This document shows, in pieces, positions 1-7,330 of a stretch of DNA of 10,605 bases; positions within the stretch are counted from its first letter, which is position 1; the number at the start of each line of letters is the position of its first letter. The position numbers and the translations under genes are program-made. The DNA comes from Spartobacteria bacterium (GTDB taxonomy: Bacteria > Verrucomicrobiota > Verrucomicrobiae > Chthoniobacterales > UBA6821), in assembly GCA_003136515.1 (NCBI GenBank), contig PLEU01000032.1, positions 1,563-12,167 of the forward strand, given 5' to 3'. The notes beneath the pieces were generated by a model. It had not been told where the DNA came from, did not search any database, and was given only the letters and a program-made list of their open reading frames with translations.

Positions 1-720
1 ATCCTCCTCTGGATGCTCGTCGAGGTGCTTTGGTTCATGGGACAGCTTGTTTTCATTGAAGTCGCCTTCTCCTATGTCGGAGCCATCGGAGGCTGGACAA
101 AATGGGAGGTGGTCGTCCTGATCGGCACTCACCAGCTGATCGGGCAGCTCTTCCAGGCTTTCTTTTACATGAATCTTGCCAATCTTCCGGAACTCGTCCG
201 AACAGGCCGCATGGATTTCATGCTCCTGCTGCCGGTCGATACGCAGCTTGTCGTCTCCCTGAAACAGTTCGGGATGGATAATGTCATCAATGCTCTTGTC
301 GGCGCTGGCTTCGTCTCCTTTGCCCTCTGGAAGATGGCGATTCTGCCCACAGCCGTCCAGGTTCTGCTCTACGCTGCCGCTGTCTGCTGCGGCATCCTGA
401 TTCATTACTGCATCATGCTGGTTTTCTCGACGGCCAGCTTCTGGATGGTTCGCTCCCAGGGGCTGATCCACGGCTATTACAGCCTTTTCAATATTGGCCG
501 TTATCCCGACACCATCTACCGGGGACTTTTTAAGCTGATCTTCAGTTGGGCGATCCCCATCATCATCGTGGCCAATGTACCATCACGCCTGCTGATCCAT
601 GCCGCCGAGAATCCCTGGCCGACTCTCCTGCAACTTGCAACAGCCACGCTCTTTCTGGTCGCTGCGACGAGACTTCTCTGGAACGCTGCCCTGAGGCACT
701 ATTCCAGCGCCAGTTCCTGA
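1..720 (+). CDS. ABC-2 family transporter permease, 5'-truncated by window edge
   Basis: Membrane-spanning subunit of an ABC transporter, probably working with an ATPase encoded upstream of the window. The frame is open from base 1, so the first ATG visible (base 13) is probably internal and the N-terminus is missing; 239 codons plus a stop remain. About five hydrophobic segments are seen. A central stretch reads ELVRTGRMDFMLLLPVDTQ, the 'TG-x-x-D-x-LLL-x-PVD' pattern typical of the ABC-2 permease family (PF06182, formerly DUF990), followed by a segment leading to YPDTIYRG, also usual there. The substrate cannot be told; members of this family are often found as two permeases plus an ATPase. 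The stop lies 18 bases before the GT39 gene, so the two are likely cotranscribed. The family call is from pattern memory, not a search. Confidence 0.82.
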   Translation: MLLWMLVEVLWFMGQLVFIEVAFSYVGAIGGWTKWEVVVLIGTHQLIGQLFQAFFYMNLANLPELVRTGRMDFMLLLPVDTQLVVSLKQFGMDNVINALVGAGFVSFALWKMAILPTAVQVLLYAAAVCCGILIHYCIMLVFSTASFWMVRSQGLIHGYYSLFNIGRYPDTIYRGLFKLIFSWAIPIIIVANVPSRLLIHAAENPWPTLLQLATATLFLVAATRLLWNAALRHYSSASS

Positions 721-738
721 AGACGTCCTGCCTCGCCA

Positions 739-2406
739 ATGAATGCACCATCGCCAGCCCATGCGGTTTTGCATCGCCGCTTGCTTCTCGTCGGCTGGAT
801 AGCGCTGCTGCTTGCGCTGGTGGTCTACTGCACGGGACTTGGGAGCGATCATCTCGCCACCAATGGCGATGAACTGCTTTATGCCCAGATCACGCGTCTC
901 ACCGCAGAGAACGGACGGCTCCTGCCACTTCAGGCGCTGGATGAAAAGGCTCGCAATACAAAGCCGCCGCTCCTGTTCTGGCAGGGCATCTTGTCCACCG
1001 ACTGGGCCCGCCATTGGTCCCTAGCCCGGCTCCGTGCACCTAGTGTCCTCTATACGCTCCTGACCGCAGGATTGCTGCTTTGGATCGGATGGCATCGGTC
1101 GAGAAATCCGATACTCGGCCTCTCCGCAGCACTTCTGTTTCTCTGCTTTTTCAGCACCTATCGCTATGGTCGGGTTTTTCTGACGAGCGCTCCAGAGACC
1201 TTCTGGCTCTTTCTGCCGCTGGCTCTACTACTGCTTCATCGTGAACCCCGTTTCCCCACGGGGATTATCTGGCCGTGGCTCTGGGGAGGTATGATCGGTG
1301 TGGCGCTTCTTTATAAATCATTCGCCCTGGTCATTCCGGCATCGGTGGCTCTGGCTCTCTGGCAGCTTCGTGCCCGGCAATGGAATCTCCGTGAGTTTTT
1401 GAAGCTCGATCTCTGGCTCATAATAATTATGGGGGCGGCCGCTTTGCTGCTTTTCGGGTTCTGGTTCTGGCTTGATCCCGAGCCAGGAAAGGTATTTCAG
1501 GATTTTGTGCTCAGGGAAAATGCGGGAAAGTTTGACACATGGGGGGGAAACTATTTTTTCAACCTGATCTGGGGGCAGTCGAGTATCTGGAGGATCATTA
1601 TCTCCTATCCATTGAACGCGGGGCTTCTTGCACCGCTGGTGGTGGTACTTTTTCTTGATGCTTGGAAGCGGCGCCACCACCTTGGTCATTTTGAGGTGCT
1701 GCTCTGGATTTGGATTTTGGTGCTAGCTGGCTTCTTCTGCATTCCGAACCAGCGAGACGAACGCTATCTGCTGCCCGCAATGCCTGCAGTGGCTCTGCTT
1801 GGGGCGGTTCGCCTTGGTCACCTGCCTCGATGGGTCGGAGCGATCAGCATCGCCGCTGCAGGACTCCTCATGCTGGGACTGGCGGGCCTAGGCCTGCTAT
1901 TGCAGGATCGAAGCGGCCTCAGCAACCTCTATCCGCACTGGATCATCATACCGTTGGTCTGCGGCCTCGGTGTGGTGACTTTCGGTTTACTGCATCGTGA
2001 TCTCACGAGGGCACTGCTTGCCCCTGCCATACTCTTTGTCTATCTCGGCTACACGCTCTTTCTCCTACCCCTTGATCATGGGCCAGGCCTGTTTCGGGGA
2101 GAAGGAATGGAAGCCGTCAGTGACTGCGAGGTCTCCGTTCCTGCCAACTTCAATGCCCGTGAGGAGAGCTACGGTTTTCTCCTACCTGATGCGGAGATAA
2201 AGCCCTACGATCACTGGCGCAGCCCTCCGGACTCACAATTTGTGGTGATCAGCCTTCCGCTGGACAGAGCTGCCCCTGCAGGAGTCATCCTTGCCAAGCG
2301 CCTCACTATCATTGATCGCTTCAGTGAATCCGAAATCCGTGACATGCTGGCGGGTAATATCTCTCAGCATCTGTTTCACTGGGACTGGCTGGTACAACAG
2401 CATTGA
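739..2406 (+). CDS. ArnT-like / GT39 membrane glycosyltransferase
   Basis: Integral membrane glycosyltransferase of the GT-C fold (ArnT/PMT, GT39/GT83 group), which moves a sugar from a polyprenyl-phosphate carrier to lipid or protein on the outer face of the inner membrane. It has 555 residues, the usual length. TM1 covers about residues 14-34. It is followed by the acidic catalytic-loop signature NGDELLYAQITR (D44, E45), where ArnT-type enzymes carry their catalytic acid near a YA motif, and then NTKPPLLFW (73-81), the match to the ArnT 'EKPPLGYW' loop. About ten further hydrophobic helices run to residue 450, and a soluble C-terminal tail of about 100 residues ends the protein. No clear Shine-Dalgarno precedes the ATG; the 18-base gap from the ABC permease suggests coupling by cotranscription. 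Acceptor and sugar are unknown. It converges on the histidine kinase with only 7 bases between the stops. Confidence 0.88.
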   Translation: MNAPSPAHAVLHRRLLLVGWIALLLALVVYCTGLGSDHLATNGDELLYAQITRLTAENGRLLPLQALDEKARNTKPPLLFWQGILSTDWARHWSLARLRAPSVLYTLLTAGLLLWIGWHRSRNPILGLSAALLFLCFFSTYRYGRVFLTSAPETFWLFLPLALLLLHREPRFPTGIIWPWLWGGMIGVALLYKSFALVIPASVALALWQLRARQWNLREFLKLDLWLIIIMGAAALLLFGFWFWLDPEPGKVFQDFVLRENAGKFDTWGGNYFFNLIWGQSSIWRIIISYPLNAGLLAPLVVVLFLDAWKRRHHLGHFEVLLWIWILVLAGFFCIPNQRDERYLLPAMPAVALLGAVRLGHLPRWVGAISIAAAGLLMLGLAGLGLLLQDRSGLSNLYPHWIIIPLVCGLGVVTFGLLHRDLTRALLAPAILFVYLGYTLFLLPLDHGPGLFRGEGMEAVSDCEVSVPANFNAREESYGFLLPDAEIKPYDHWRSPPDSQFVVISLPLDRAAPAGVILAKRLTIIDRFSESEIRDMLAGNISQHLFHWDWLVQQH

Positions 2407-2413
2407 GCTGCGC

Positions 2414-3631
2414 CTACTTTTTAAGAGGCAGTCTTATCTCGAAGAGCGCCCCTTCTCCTGGAAGAGAAGAAATCTGTAGCTTGCCGCGCAATCCTTCCAC
2501 CAGATGTTTCACCAATTCCAAGCCAAAACCATAGCCCGTTTCTCCATCCGTGCCCTCCGTGGTGGCTGCGTCCCCTTCGGTGATGGAGCGTATCTCCTCC
2601 GGGGATAAGCCAATGCCGGTATCCTTCACCCGGATCTCGAGCATATTTTCGGAAGCCTGTACGCTGAGCGTCAGATACACCGAAACGGAACCACCGTGCG
2701 GGGTGAATTTAATAGCATTGGAAATTAGGTTTCCTGCAATCTGGAGCAGTTTGCTTTTTGAAAATGGGGTCTGCTCATCATGTGAAGCGATTTCAACGTC
2801 AAAGTGAATTCCTTTGGAAACAGCCTGTGGGGAGTAGAGTTTGATCAGCTTTTCCCTGAAGAGGAGAAGGTTCAATTCAGAGCCGCCGGTCTCATTTTCC
2901 GGGCTCGCTTGGGCAGGTTCCTCGACGCTCAGGATTTCATCCGCCAACTCCAGCAGGGAATTCCCACTTTTTTGAATGAGCTCTATGAAACTCAGCACCT
3001 CCTCCATCTTATTCTTATCACCCTGTTCGCTAATGATTTCAGCGAGGCTGATGATGCCCCCCAAAGGGCCCCTGATATCATGGGCGACTTTGCGCTGTGA
3101 TTCGGCTGCTTCCCTGACCCTACTTTTGAGCAGTTGTATAGCATGAAATGTAGTTAATCTGCTGACAATTTCGCGGGCGATGATCTTCAGCAGCTCTACC
3201 TTTTCAGGGGTGATCTCCTTGCCTGTGGAGTCGAGAACGCAGAGAGCGCCGAGATGGAATCCATCCGATGTCTGCAGCGGGACGCCAAAATAATATCTCA
3301 CTCGCGGAGGCCCTGAAACATAAAACTTATCCTTGAACCGATCATCTTCGGAGAGGTCTTTAATCTCAAAACTTTCCTTCGAAACGATCGTATATTGGCA
3401 TACCGAGTCGGCTCGAGTCATCTGTTCTAGTGGCAAGCCATAGTTGGAGACCGTCCATTGTGTGAAGGAATCAATCAGGTTGACCAGAGAGATGGATGTG
3501 CCCACCACTTTTGCTGCAAGCCTGGCAAGATCGTTAAATGAATCCTTGATCTCAGAGTAATCGAGATCTAATTCGGAAAGTTTGGTAATTCTCTCCAGCT
3601 CATTTTCAGGAATAGGTAGAATAGAATTCAT
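2414..3631 (-). CDS. GAF-domain sensor histidine kinase, soluble
   Basis: Two-component sensor kinase of 405 residues, with no signal peptide or transmembrane helix, so cytoplasmic. Residues about 20-160 form a GAF domain of the kind found in bacterial GAF/GGDEF and GAF/HK proteins (QWTVSNYGLPLEQMTR, then CQYTI, YYFGVPLQ, LGALCVLD). A short helix leads to the dimerization/phosphoacceptor H-box KVAHDIRGPLGGI with His184. The ATPase domain shows the N-box GNLISNAIKFTP (N301, N305), the G1 box DTGIG (337-341) and the G2 box GYGFGL (366-371), so all key elements are intact. An acidic, Ser/Glu-rich linker (about 235-250) joins the two parts. No response regulator is adjacent, making it an orphan kinase in this window. 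The ATG has no good Shine-Dalgarno; an AGGA lies about 16 bases upstream. The ligand sensed by the GAF domain is unknown. Confidence 0.93.
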   Translation of the reverse strand: MNSILPIPENELERITKLSELDLDYSEIKDSFNDLARLAAKVVGTSISLVNLIDSFTQWTVSNYGLPLEQMTRADSVCQYTIVSKESFEIKDLSEDDRFKDKFYVSGPPRVRYYFGVPLQTSDGFHLGALCVLDSTGKEITPEKVELLKIIAREIVSRLTTFHAIQLLKSRVREAAESQRKVAHDIRGPLGGIISLAEIISEQGDKNKMEEVLSFIELIQKSGNSLLELADEILSVEEPAQASPENETGGSELNLLLFREKLIKLYSPQAVSKGIHFDVEIASHDEQTPFSKSKLLQIAGNLISNAIKFTPHGGSVSVYLTLSVQASENMLEIRVKDTGIGLSPEEIRSITEGDAATTEGTDGETGYGFGLELVKHLVEGLRGKLQISSLPGEGALFEIRLPLKK

Positions 3632-3826
3632 GAGAAAATGTGGTGGATCCTAATCTTCACGCCTAATAGCGGGCTAACAACTTAAAAAATAGTATCATCT
3701 TCACGAGGATATGGGCAAGCTGGCGGAAGAGGTTCTAGTTTTCAAGTGGCGCGACCATAATAGACAGTTTTCGGTTGAGACAATAAGCACAAAGACGCGG
3801 AGGGAGCACTATCTGGTAAAAGCCGA

Positions 3827-3857
3827 GAGAGGACTTCCCGGTCCGGGAAGCCCTCTC
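3827..3857 (-). terminator. Rho-independent terminator of the PEP-CTERM gene
   Basis: Inverted repeat GAGAGG-a-CTTCCC, loop GGTCC, GGGAAG-c-CCTCTC: a 13-position stem with a single A/C mismatch. It starts 22 bases past the PEP-CTERM stop. On the minus strand the stem is followed, after five bases, by TTTT (3818-3821 read as A on plus). Position and strength fit an intrinsic terminator; the T-tract is short. Confidence 0.72.
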
Positions 3858-3879
3858 CGAGGAATTTATGATTTATGGA

Positions 3880-5439
3880 TTACGCGTTGCGGCGACGGAA
3901 AGCCACAACTGCCAGAGTCAGTGCACTCAGACCGAAGAGAGCATATGAGGAGGGCTCGGGAACCACTGTCGTAGAAATGGCACCACTTACGAACATGCTG
4001 TTGAGTGTGAGACCATTGGATGCAGCTGCACTCGCATCTCCGAGATAACCTGAGGAGGTCATCGAATCGGACACTGCAAAGATATTCTGGAGAGTTGCGA
4101 GATCGGAGGAGTGGGTCAGATTGTTGGTGTCATTGAATACGCCTGTACCGTTGGTGGCTCCGGCAGCAAGATTCGAGATCACGATATCCAAGCCGGTGGT
4201 GTTGTAGGTGTTGGCATTGGTTGTCGGACCTTCCACTTCATCATTCCAAATCACGATGGCACCGGGATTGATGCTATTCGTAAAGGCATAGCTGCTCATG
4301 ATTTCGGGAATGATGATGGAGAGGAAGTTATCTCCCACGGCGATCTGGCCTCCATCCGTGTTCTTCGCCCAAGTGGTACCCTGATATGTAAATGAAGTGT
4401 TTAGGGCGGTGTGCATGTCGTTGTACTGATCAGGAGTGATCAGATTGTACTTTGCAACAGTGTTGTTCGCGAGGTCATTGGTAAGCTGCTGAAGCGGTGC
4501 ATAGTGAGCAAGCGAAACATTGTTCGTGGTCGTGTTCCCATTGCCGCTGGTCTGCGGGAAGTAGAGGGTACCGTCATGCTTCGCGGCATAGTTGAACTGA
4601 TGGCTGCCGTTGTAGGGATTAGTGTAGTTGGTGGAGGTGCCGCTAAAGTTGTACTGCGGAAGCGTCCATGTGTTGCTAGCAGCAACAACGCTACTGATGT
4701 TACCGGAGTTATTCAGCGCACCACTGTTAGGCGTTAGCTGTGTATCCTCCTGATAAGTCTTCCACCCACTGGCGCCATACTTATTCTGAAGCAGGCCCGA
4801 GAGGGAGTTAGTGGAGAGCCTATTACTTGCCATTACACTCTGAATAATCGGCTCACTTGGAGATCCCACAGTGCCCGCATAATTGGTGGCGTAATAGGGC
4901 TGATCGTCATTCGCGATGGTGAAGTTCGTACCACCTTCCTGCCAGATGTAGTTTGGTGCAGAAGGATGAATGCTCGGCACATTGGTGCTGTATGTAGGTG
5001 TCGCGAGAACATTATGGTAAGCGGAAGCGTAGGAGACATACGAGCCTGCAGCCAGGACAGGATTCACTGCTGGATTGGTACTCAGAAGACTGTTGATATA
5101 GGGAGCGGCCGCGCTTCCGTAGATCTGAGAATCACCATCAAGATTTGCAGTAATCTGCATCGTTCCAGAATCATAAGTGGCTCCGACTAAAGCCGCTAGA
5201 TTAGTGCCATAGGTGGCATCGAAGGAGCTATTCGTTGGAAGCTGAAGCAGCGTATAGGCCTGATTGGTGGTGCTGATCAGACTGCTCTCACCAGCAACAT
5301 CAGGCTGGGTCCAGTTATGGTTTTCAAGATCGATGTAAAATACATCACCGACTTGCTGCACATCTTGGGCATGTGCTGTGAAGATGCCGCTGGCTAGGCA
5401 GGCACCGAGTGCTATACTTTTGATCGTATTGGATTTCAT
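3880..5439 (-). CDS. PEP-CTERM-anchored phosphoesterase (PF04185-like acid phosphatase/phospholipase C)
   Basis: Secreted protein of 519 residues. Residues 1-24 are a signal peptide (MKSN, hydrophobic core, cleavage at AHA|Q). The end has the PEP-CTERM tail: VPEPSSYA (493-500), a hydrophobic helix and a basic RRR end, the recognition signal for an exosortase that attaches or releases the protein at the cell surface. The body carries an ordered set of motifs that I recognise from the alkaline-phosphatase-superfamily phosphoesterases (PF04185): FYIDLENHNWTQP (E39, N40), IHPSAPNYIW (157-166), GWKTYQED (225-232), LITPDQYNDMH (333-343), GDNFLSIIIPEI (369-380), IVIWNDE (395-401, D400/E401) and THSSDL (442-447). 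These include plausible metal ligands and a Ser nucleophile (S160 by analogy with AcpA-type enzymes), so it could be active; the substrate is unknown. It is rich in Asn, Thr, Ser and Tyr, common for extracellular matrix proteins. The ATG has no Shine-Dalgarno (preceded by CCAAAAAACCTACA). The exosortase is not in this window. Confidence 0.85.
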   Translation of the reverse strand: MKSNTIKSIALGACLASGIFTAHAQDVQQVGDVFYIDLENHNWTQPDVAGESSLISTTNQAYTLLQLPTNSSFDATYGTNLAALVGATYDSGTMQITANLDGDSQIYGSAAAPYINSLLSTNPAVNPVLAAGSYVSYASAYHNVLATPTYSTNVPSIHPSAPNYIWQEGGTNFTIANDDQPYYATNYAGTVGSPSEPIIQSVMASNRLSTNSLSGLLQNKYGASGWKTYQEDTQLTPNSGALNNSGNISSVVAASNTWTLPQYNFSGTSTNYTNPYNGSHQFNYAAKHDGTLYFPQTSGNGNTTTNNVSLAHYAPLQQLTNDLANNTVAKYNLITPDQYNDMHTALNTSFTYQGTTWAKNTDGGQIAVGDNFLSIIIPEIMSSYAFTNSINPGAIVIWNDEVEGPTTNANTYNTTGLDIVISNLAAGATNGTGVFNDTNNLTHSSDLATLQNIFAVSDSMTSSGYLGDASAAASNGLTLNSMFVSGAISTTVVPEPSSYALFGLSALTLAVVAFRRRNA

Positions 5440-5463
5440 TGTAGGTTTTTTGGGTTGGTGTTT

Positions 5464-5480
5464 CAGCGAAACGGCGCCAA
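5464..5480 (-). promoter_or_regulatory. Weak candidate sigma-54-like promoter for the PEP-CTERM gene
   Basis: On the minus strand the sequence TTGGCGCCGTTTCGCTG lies 24 bases before the ATG. It carries a GG and a GC dinucleotide like the -24/-12 elements of sigma-54 promoters (TGGCAC-N5-TTGC). The GG-GC gap is 9 bases rather than the usual 10, which weakens the call. PEP-CTERM genes in other bacteria are known to be controlled by the PrsK/PrsR sigma-54 system, which makes it worth recording. No good sigma-70 pair was seen in this leader. Confidence 0.22.
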
Positions 5481-5516
5481 CGTGATGACTGCCTAACGTG
5501 CAATCAACGCTGCGAT

Positions 5517-5532
5517 TGTCACAATTTTGACA
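5517..5532. promoter_or_regulatory. Palindromic operator-like site TGTCA-N6-TGACA
   Basis: The arms TGTCA and TGACA are perfect inverted repeats around CAATTT, whose AATT core is itself palindromic, giving a 16-base dyad with one mismatched pair. It lies 78 bases upstream of the PEP-CTERM ATG, in the 150-base intergenic region, a fitting place for an activator or repressor. There is no direct evidence of the bound protein. Confidence 0.35.
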
Positions 5533-5566
5533 TGTGGCGATTCCGTAACATGCCCACAGAGAAAGA

Positions 5567-5588
5567 CCTGATTTTGGGTCAGATCAGG
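5567..5588 (-). terminator. Probable terminator of the three-gene minus-strand operon
   Basis: CCTGAT and ATCAGG form a 6-base stem, extendable by T-A and a T-G wobble, around a 6-base inner loop. It begins 2 bases after the TAA stop of the membrane protein. The minus-strand continuation is TCTTTCTCTG, a broken T-tract. Weak to moderate intrinsic terminator by sequence. Confidence 0.45.
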
Positions 5589-5589
5589 C

Positions 5590-6174
5590 TTAGGATTTTC
5601 TCTTCCGTATCAATGAGAACGCAAGGAGAAGCAGTGCAGAGAAAGCGTAAAATGGGTCCACGACGGCATCCCAGAAGTTCCACGATTCCTGAAAATGAAG
5701 CCGAAATCCAATCAGGGGTAGCAGAAGAATAGCACCAAAACGATTTCCGCGCAGTAGGAGAACTGTGGCGATCAAAGTTGTCGCGATCGGCATTGTCGGT
5801 CCCCAGCCCCATGCATAAGGGTCGACCATGGTGAGCCCAAGGCCCATCGGGTAGAGAACAAGTGCAGCAACAGCACCGAAGAGCCAAGCAGTTCTCCACT
5901 CGCTAAGTTGGAAGATCTGCTGGTTGCCAAGCTTCTCGATGAGTCTCAAAGCCAGTAATCCCGTGAGGATAAAACTTGGGTTTGGCTCCAAGACGGTGAT
6001 CCATCGGAAGCTAGAAAATCCCCCGATCGGAATCCACAGGAGCACAAGTGAAAGAAGCAGAGAGACGATGATCCGTTCGCGGCCACAATACGGACTTCTG
6101 CCGAGGAGCAGTAGAGAGATGGCAAGCCAAGGGGCAAGTCCCGCATAGATCTGCTGGAGATGATGCATGTTCAC
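5590..6174 (-). CDS. Polytopic membrane protein of unknown function
   Basis: A protein of 194 residues with five or six hydrophobic segments (about residues 10-25, 34-54, 66-80, 95-116, 128-160 and 172-189) and a basic C-terminal end RKRKS. I do not recognise a family. The start is GTG at 6174: GGAGG lies 6 bases upstream, and the GTG overlaps the TGA of the sialidase-like gene as GTGA, a classic translational-coupling arrangement. An ATG two codons later (6168) is 12 bases from the GGAGG and is the less likely start. It is the last gene of the operon that begins with the DUF2452-like gene. The coupling suggests a job together with the sialidase-like protein at the membrane, but no function can be assigned. 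Confidence 0.82.
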   Translation of the reverse strand: MNMHHLQQIYAGLAPWLAISLLLLGRSPYCGRERIIVSLLLSLVLLWIPIGGFSSFRWITVLEPNPSFILTGLLALRLIEKLGNQQIFQLSEWRTAWLFGAVAALVLYPMGLGLTMVDPYAWGWGPTMPIATTLIATVLLLRGNRFGAILLLPLIGFRLHFQESWNFWDAVVDPFYAFSALLLLAFSLIRKRKS

Positions 6175-7319
6175 TTTTTCCCTCCAGCTCCTTCTTCCTC
6201 AAAGGCAAGCCACGACTCATTGAAGCTATCCAGCTCGATGAGTTTGCCGTCGGCTGTGTAGGCCAGATACAGATACCCAGTGCTATCATGCATCAGGTAA
6301 GGATATGAAAACGTCTTATTGGTTGCGTTCGAGTTGTTGAATACGGCGATCCGTTTCCAGTTCAGCCCCTCATCGTGACTTACTGCAAGGGCGAGGTTGG
6401 AGCGGTTGCTGGTCGAATCGTTATAGGCGACAAGCAGCCTTCCGTCGGAAAGTTTCAGACCCGAGATTCCGGCGTCTGGATTGGGGAGATTTGTCGGTGC
6501 CGGGCGGGACCAGGTGAGGCCGCCATTCTCAGAACGGCTCATGAAGATGCGATGCACATCGGTGTAATCACGCAGCAAAACGATGGCACGTCGCCCATCA
6601 AGTGGAATCATTGAGGGTTGGAAGACGGAGCAACCGCCAGCCACTCGGGTTTTCCGAGCGATCAGTTTTCCATCTACATCGTCCAGCCAGAGTAGTTCCG
6701 GAAACTTCCCGAGAAATTCCTGATAGATTGGCAGGCACCAGCCTCCTCCGATAAGGGGAATGGGGCGATTGCGAACCAACTCGCTGAAATTGAAGAAAGG
6801 ACTGAGTGTCAGCCTCTCCACCCTCGACCAGGTCAGGCCGTTGTCACGGGAGACGCAGGTGTTAAGCTGGCTCCCCGACCATTTCCCCATGGCGATCGAT
6901 ACAAATACCAGCCGAAGCGATCCGTCCGAATTTAGCAGCAACACGGAATTGCCAACGCTTCGAACTGGCCGCCCCAGATCCCGCTCAGCCCGGGCTCGAT
7001 CCATGATCACTCTTGGCGTGGAGTTAATTGTCGTGAAATAGATCTTAACATCTGGAGCACACTCCCCGGTTCCTCCGTACCAGACCGAGGCAAGTTCTCC
7101 TCCCTTCAGCTCGACGGGCGATGCCACGTGAACCATCGGAAGACCTTGGCCGATATTCAGGAATTTGACATTGAAGATTGGATCTCCATCATTCTGGGGT
7201 TGGAGTGCCTTTTCAGGGGCAAAGGAAGGGGCTAAAAAGTAATGCCGTTCCGGGAGGAGTGTGATGGAACAGACAATCCAAGCCAGTCCCACCATAATCC
7301 ATCGCATCAACGGGGGCAT
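6171..7319 (-). CDS. Sialidase-superfamily (BNR/Asp-box) protein, membrane-anchored
   Basis: A protein of 382 residues with an N-terminal signal-anchor or signal peptide (about residues 5-22, no lipobox), followed by a six-bladed beta-propeller of the BNR_2/exo-alpha-sialidase type. Three Asp-box motifs S-x-D-x-G-x-x-W are visible: SRDNGLTW (157-164), SENGGLTW (263-270, Asn in the Asp position) and SHDEGLNW (314-321). The opening VHVASPVELKGGELASVWYGG and the closing TFSYPYLMHDSTGYLYLAYT fit the usual first and last blades. Many proteins in this group have no proven sialidase activity, and I could not confirm the Arg triad and Tyr/Glu pair, so a general glycan hydrolase or lectin-like role is the safer reading. 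TAGGAA lies 5 bases before the ATG as a modest ribosome site. It sits 11 bases after the DUF2452-like gene and overlaps the next gene by 4 bases. Confidence 0.87.
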   Translation of the reverse strand: MPPLMRWIMVGLAWIVCSITLLPERHYFLAPSFAPEKALQPQNDGDPIFNVKFLNIGQGLPMVHVASPVELKGGELASVWYGGTGECAPDVKIYFTTINSTPRVIMDRARAERDLGRPVRSVGNSVLLLNSDGSLRLVFVSIAMGKWSGSQLNTCVSRDNGLTWSRVERLTLSPFFNFSELVRNRPIPLIGGGWCLPIYQEFLGKFPELLWLDDVDGKLIARKTRVAGGCSVFQPSMIPLDGRRAIVLLRDYTDVHRIFMSRSENGGLTWSRPAPTNLPNPDAGISGLKLSDGRLLVAYNDSTSNRSNLALAVSHDEGLNWKRIAVFNNSNATNKTFSYPYLMHDSTGYLYLAYTADGKLIELDSFNESWLAFEEEGAGGKK

Positions 7320-7330
7320 TACGTTTCCTA

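Noticed and set aside
583..1014. 143-codon minus-strand open frame across the permease/glycosyltransferase junction
   Set aside because: Antisense to two well-supported membrane protein genes; no recognisable domain.
3638..3720. Sigma-70 promoter for the histidine kinase (TTGTTA-17-AAGATT or TTGCCC-16-GATACT)
   Set aside because: Each pair has a poor -10 or a weak -35 box, and neither stands out over the other.
3711..3974. 87-codon plus-strand open frame starting MGKLAEEV
   Set aside because: It runs through the terminator hairpin and into the 3' end of the PEP-CTERM gene on the other strand; low-complexity basic composition, no family resemblance and no ribosome site.
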